From NCBI GenBank assembly GCA_033239525.1, contig BSYO01000024.1:12085268-12149267 (forward strand): a stretch of DNA of 64,000 nt, given 5' to 3'. The notes beneath the pieces were generated by a model, which saw only the letters and a list, made by a program, of their open reading frames with translations, was not told where the DNA came from and did no database searches. Source of the DNA: Nepenthes gracilis. Its lineage: Eukaryota; Streptophyta; Magnoliopsida; Caryophyllales; Nepenthaceae. A program made the translations under genes and the position numbers. Below, piece after piece: positions 60,774 to 64,000 of this stretch; position 1 is the stretch's first letter, and the number at the start of each line of letters is the position of its first letter.

Positions 60774-61754
60774 TGATGGGTCTAGCAGACCCTAAGCTTG
60801 CCCAAGGTGCAGCCTATAGAAAAGTGACATCCAAACAGGCTTTTGCTCGAGACCAAGACTCAGGGAGCACAGTGTCCATAGGGGGAGCCTAGATAACAAT
60901 GGCCTACCGCGCGATCCATCTAGAAGAAGGCCGAGGCAACAGTGCAGATGGTCTAGTCGGGTTCATTGGGGACTGTACGACGGGAAGTAGAAGATTAGAA
61001 TTGTATGCGATGTAGCACCCATAATTGCCCCTTCTGCATGGTCATTGATGGCTCTGATGACACAGCGTGCAAGGGTAAGGAGAGTCAATCAAACGCGGCC
61101 ACGATAGCTACCTTAATTGCCTAGCCGATATCCACAAGGCTCCTTGCCCGCATAGTGGTCGGTTCCAAGATGTCATGCGCAATCCTTCGGCATTCTCAAG
61201 AAAAGGCCATGATTACTACCCTAATTCCCAGGCATGCTCAGAGAGGCAGCGGGGAGCGCAAGCATCATCCGTAAAGTCCAAGGCTTCATTAGCCCCAAGT
61301 TTATAAATCCCTCTTCTCCCCTACAGGGAAATGGATCCGAAGAATCCAAAGAATTGGAGAGAAAATAAATTCAAACAGACCAATATCGCTAAAGCATCAA
61401 TCTACTTACTCACAAACCACTCGGCCTACGAGAGTTCAACTTTTCAAGCTACTTAGCTTACGAGTGCATCTTCTAGAGTTTAGTCCTCCGCAATTCACTC
61501 AATACTCTTTCCTACTTGAATCCACACACCTCGCATTTTTCTATCTTTCTCACAATTGTAGAAAGTATACTGATTGAATGTCGAAAAATATACCGCAGAG
61601 TGAATTTTGTCATTCTTTAACCACTTATTTATCTGTTATGGTGTGCGATATCTAAATTATTAGGGATAGAGATTAAACCCGTTGCAATTCAACTCACCAG
61701 AAAAGATCGAACAATTCCCTAATCTGTACGATAAATCTGATTTAGGAACTCATA
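60774..61754 (+). repeat. 3' LTR of element B
   Basis: TGATGGGTCTAGCAGACC to ...ACTCATA. TATAAAT at 61302-61308. Divergence from the 5' LTR is moderate, with several small indels. Confidence 0.85.
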
Positions 61755-61759
61755 CAAAT

Positions 61760-63776
61760 CATATATAATATAATTTTTTTTATTTTAACCATTTTGATGG
61801 AGGCTAAACGGGAGGAAGACAATAATACCTATATGAAATATATATGCCATATGATTTAATTTAAATCAAATAAAAATGCAAATTAAATTTTAAAAATCAA
61901 GTCATGCGTACTTTACACCATTATTTTTAAATCAAAGTAAGTTAAAATAAATAATTTATACTATTTAACCCTCTTTATTTTTATTTGTTTATTTATTTTG
62001 TGTCCACGAACACCACAGTAATCATTGAATAAAAATTGAGTCAGAAGGTCAACAATGGCCGACAGGAAGCAGCAGATGTAGAAGTATAGGCGCCTGACAT
62101 CCACAGTTGGAAAGTTATATCATGCAGTCACAGTCCAAATAAATAAAAATATATGTAGTATCATAATATTCTTAATTTTTTTGAACGTATTTTGATATTT
62201 ATTTTATTATACAATTATGATATAAGTCGGGAATCAGAATTTAACCGGAGATATTTTTAATCAAGCTGGTAAATTTGTTAGTTAGATTTTATATAATATA
62301 AGTTCAAATAAAAAATTAATTTTATATTTAATTAATAAAAATAAATTTTTATTTTTAACTTATTTTTTTAAAAATATTTATTTTACTATTTAATTATATT
62401 TTAATAATAAATAAATATTTTTAAAAAGATAATTATTCTCAAATTTTTAAAAATAACTATTATTACCTTTCCACTAGTATTAATTATCCCGAATAGTTAA
62501 AAAAAAAACTATACCTATATTAATTTTTTTATATTCCAAAAATATCTTGACATATATATATATAATCATTTGATATATATAATTATTTAATAGTTATATT
62601 TAATAAATATTTGTTATATATACATAATATTATATATACGTAAGATTTAATAAATATTTAATATGTAATATTATATTAAATAATTAATAAATATTTAATA
62701 TATATACATATTATATATTTAATTATATATATAATATTAAATATTTATTAAATATATATTTTTTATGATAAAAATATATATTATACTAAATAATAATTTA
62801 AAATAATGTATATATATATAACGAAAAAATATCTTTTTCACTAAATAAGAGCAAAAAAATAATTACGATATATTTTTACCTTATTATTCATATTATTCTA
62901 CAAATTAAATATTAAAATAATAAATTTTAATTTATTCTATATTAATAATTAAATATGAGAATAACAATTTTTAATTCTATTTCAATCTTATTCTATTCTC
63001 TAAAAATAATTATTTTATTCCTATATTATTCTATTTCAGTAACCAAACGTATCGTAAAGGAATAAAATTTACTCAATTTATCCTTAACGTTTAAGTTAGA
63101 ACTGCATTAATTAAAATAAAAGGCAAGTAAGATATATGAAAGAAAAATATTTGTGGAGGATAAACACTATTGCTTAGAGTGTTTTTGTAGGGAATAGATT
63201 ATCAGGTAGACAGGCTCCTAAATTTTAGGTATAGACTTAAGTATTATTAGACTTATATTTAAATTTTAGGTTGATATGAAATGCCAATTGACGTGTGACA
63301 TAATTGACTCCAACCAACAAGTGGCCAATGTGGCTTATCGTTAGATCTAACAATTCATCTATTTTTTAAGACATTTATTTGACATTATAATTTTTTCGCT
63401 TGACCAATTTTTGACAATTTGCTTTTCTTACGGCTTGCTTCTTTTTACAAGATAGTACTTTGAAACCTATCAGTTGATGCTACTATAGATAAAAATATTA
63501 GCTTATACGGTTTATTTATACTAATATATATTAACTAACAATTTCATAATGGGTTTCTATATCAGCGGATATGATCAATATATTAATTAATATTTAAAAT
63601 ATTTATCGACATATCAACCTAAACGGCCTGTCAGTTTATAATTTTTAAAAATTTTATCCATATAATATGTCCGATATTAATATATGATCTCGAACTATCA
63701 ATTATATATATGATTTCGATCAATACCAATTTTGATAATTTTGTCTATAGTTGTACGCTTGTTCTAGCAATCCTGT
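61760..63776. other. AT-rich intergenic region
   Basis: Very A/T-rich with TATATA runs at 62545-62820. No gene, repeat partner or RNA gene was recognised. Confidence 0.5.
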
Positions 63777-64000
63777 TGATGGGTCCAGTATCAATGGCCA
63801 ACCTAAACTCCGAATTGATGCACAGCTTGTCGAAGCTCTTTCCAGGCCAAGCGTAAGCCTAGCCGAGCGGCCCAGCAGTCCGAGCCAGTAAAACTTCTCA
63901 AAATATTCTGTCTAAGATGCGATATCGCCCAGGCAAGTAGGGATAATTCCATGAATTACATCACAAAAGCAATTGTTATAGTTGGCTCCAGTGGGCTCAA
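63777..64000 (+). mobile_element. Possible start of a third Tat-type LTR (runs off the window)
   Basis: TGATGGGTCCAGTA closely matches the TGATGGGTCTAGTA start of element B's LTR, and base composition rises from AT-rich to ordinary exactly there. Only 224 bases are visible and the match fades after the first ~20. Confidence 0.35.

Larger units (their letters stand above)
54369..61754 (+). mobile_element. Tat-lineage Ty3/gypsy element B, pol mostly deleted
   Basis: LTRs at 54369-55348 and 60774-61754 begin TGATGGGTCTAG. A 5-bp target-site duplication CAAAT flanks them (54364-54368 and 61755-61759). The primer site follows the left LTR and an AGGGGGCTTG tract precedes the right LTR. Between them only integrase (55440-56300, plus) and an antisense ORF (about 57480-59205, minus) are recognisable. 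Gag, protease, RT and RNase H are gone. Confidence 0.85.

Noticed and set aside
60116..60892. Overlapping plus-strand frames near the end of element B
   Set aside because: They extend into the 3' LTR, carry no domain and are not conserved in layout with any gag or pol segment.
1..64000. tRNA, rRNA or snRNA genes
   Set aside because: No cloverleaf with A/B boxes or other RNA signature was recognised by eye. A tRNAscan-SE or Infernal run would be decisive.
1..64000. An undescribed multi-gene system or biosynthetic cluster
   Set aside because: Only three unrelated host genes are supported; everything else recognisable is known retroelement families or AT-rich spacer.

Overview
The window is nuclear DNA of a flowering plant. 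It is AT-rich, contains split genes with GT-AG introns of plant type, and is dominated by decayed LTR retrotransposons (Ty3/gypsy chromovirus and Tat lineages, Ty1/copia) and RTE-type LINE tails. The protein matches are to plant families only. The SAUR and invertase sequences look mildly monocot-like to me, but the species cannot be named from this.

Three host genes are supported. (1) 3726-10264 (+): a two-exon gene for a 101-residue mitochondrial single-pass membrane protein of the cytochrome-c-oxidase subunit/assembly type. Its intron is about 6.2 kb and its promoter carries site II (TGGGCC/TGGGCT) elements. (2) 13715-17217 (-): a complete four-exon cytosolic-type alkaline/neutral invertase (GH100, 557 residues), with a TATA box and probable leader intron reaching back to about 18.25 kb. 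(3) 28280-28516 (-): a small intronless SAUR auxin-responsive gene.

Layout: 1-1750 is a mosaic of two decayed gypsy polyproteins (minus strand) with a flipped 93-bp piece at the joint. 2400-5125 is a tandem duplication of the promoter/first-intron region of the oxidase gene; only the downstream copy carries exon 1. 5.1-10.0 kb is the long intron, with a LINE tail near 9.1-9.5 kb. 10.3-13.7 kb is AT-rich. 13.7-18.3 kb is the invertase. 18.4-28.2 kb is gene-poor, with a dispersed direct repeat and LTR-like promoter fragments. 29046-34388 is a degraded but structurally whole copia (Tork-like) element on the minus strand. 36-45.5 kb holds LTR remnants of related copia families, a near-identical ~707-bp tandem duplication, and a tiny internally deleted copia element. 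46974-53162 is a non-autonomous Tat element (A, minus strand) with a ~50-bp minisatellite inside each LTR. 54369-61754 is a second Tat element (B, plus strand) that has lost gag-RT but keeps integrase and an antisense ORF. A third Tat-like LTR may begin at 63777.

The host genes are unrelated and do not form a cluster; the oxidase and invertase genes are tail-to-tail. I see no convincing new biological system. The most interesting structures are the paired, oppositely oriented, complementary-deleted Tat elements A and B (with repeats in A's LTRs and an antisense ORF in B), the promoter-region duplication at the oxidase gene, the micro-inversion at 1 kb, and the recent tandem duplication at 42.6-44.0 kb.
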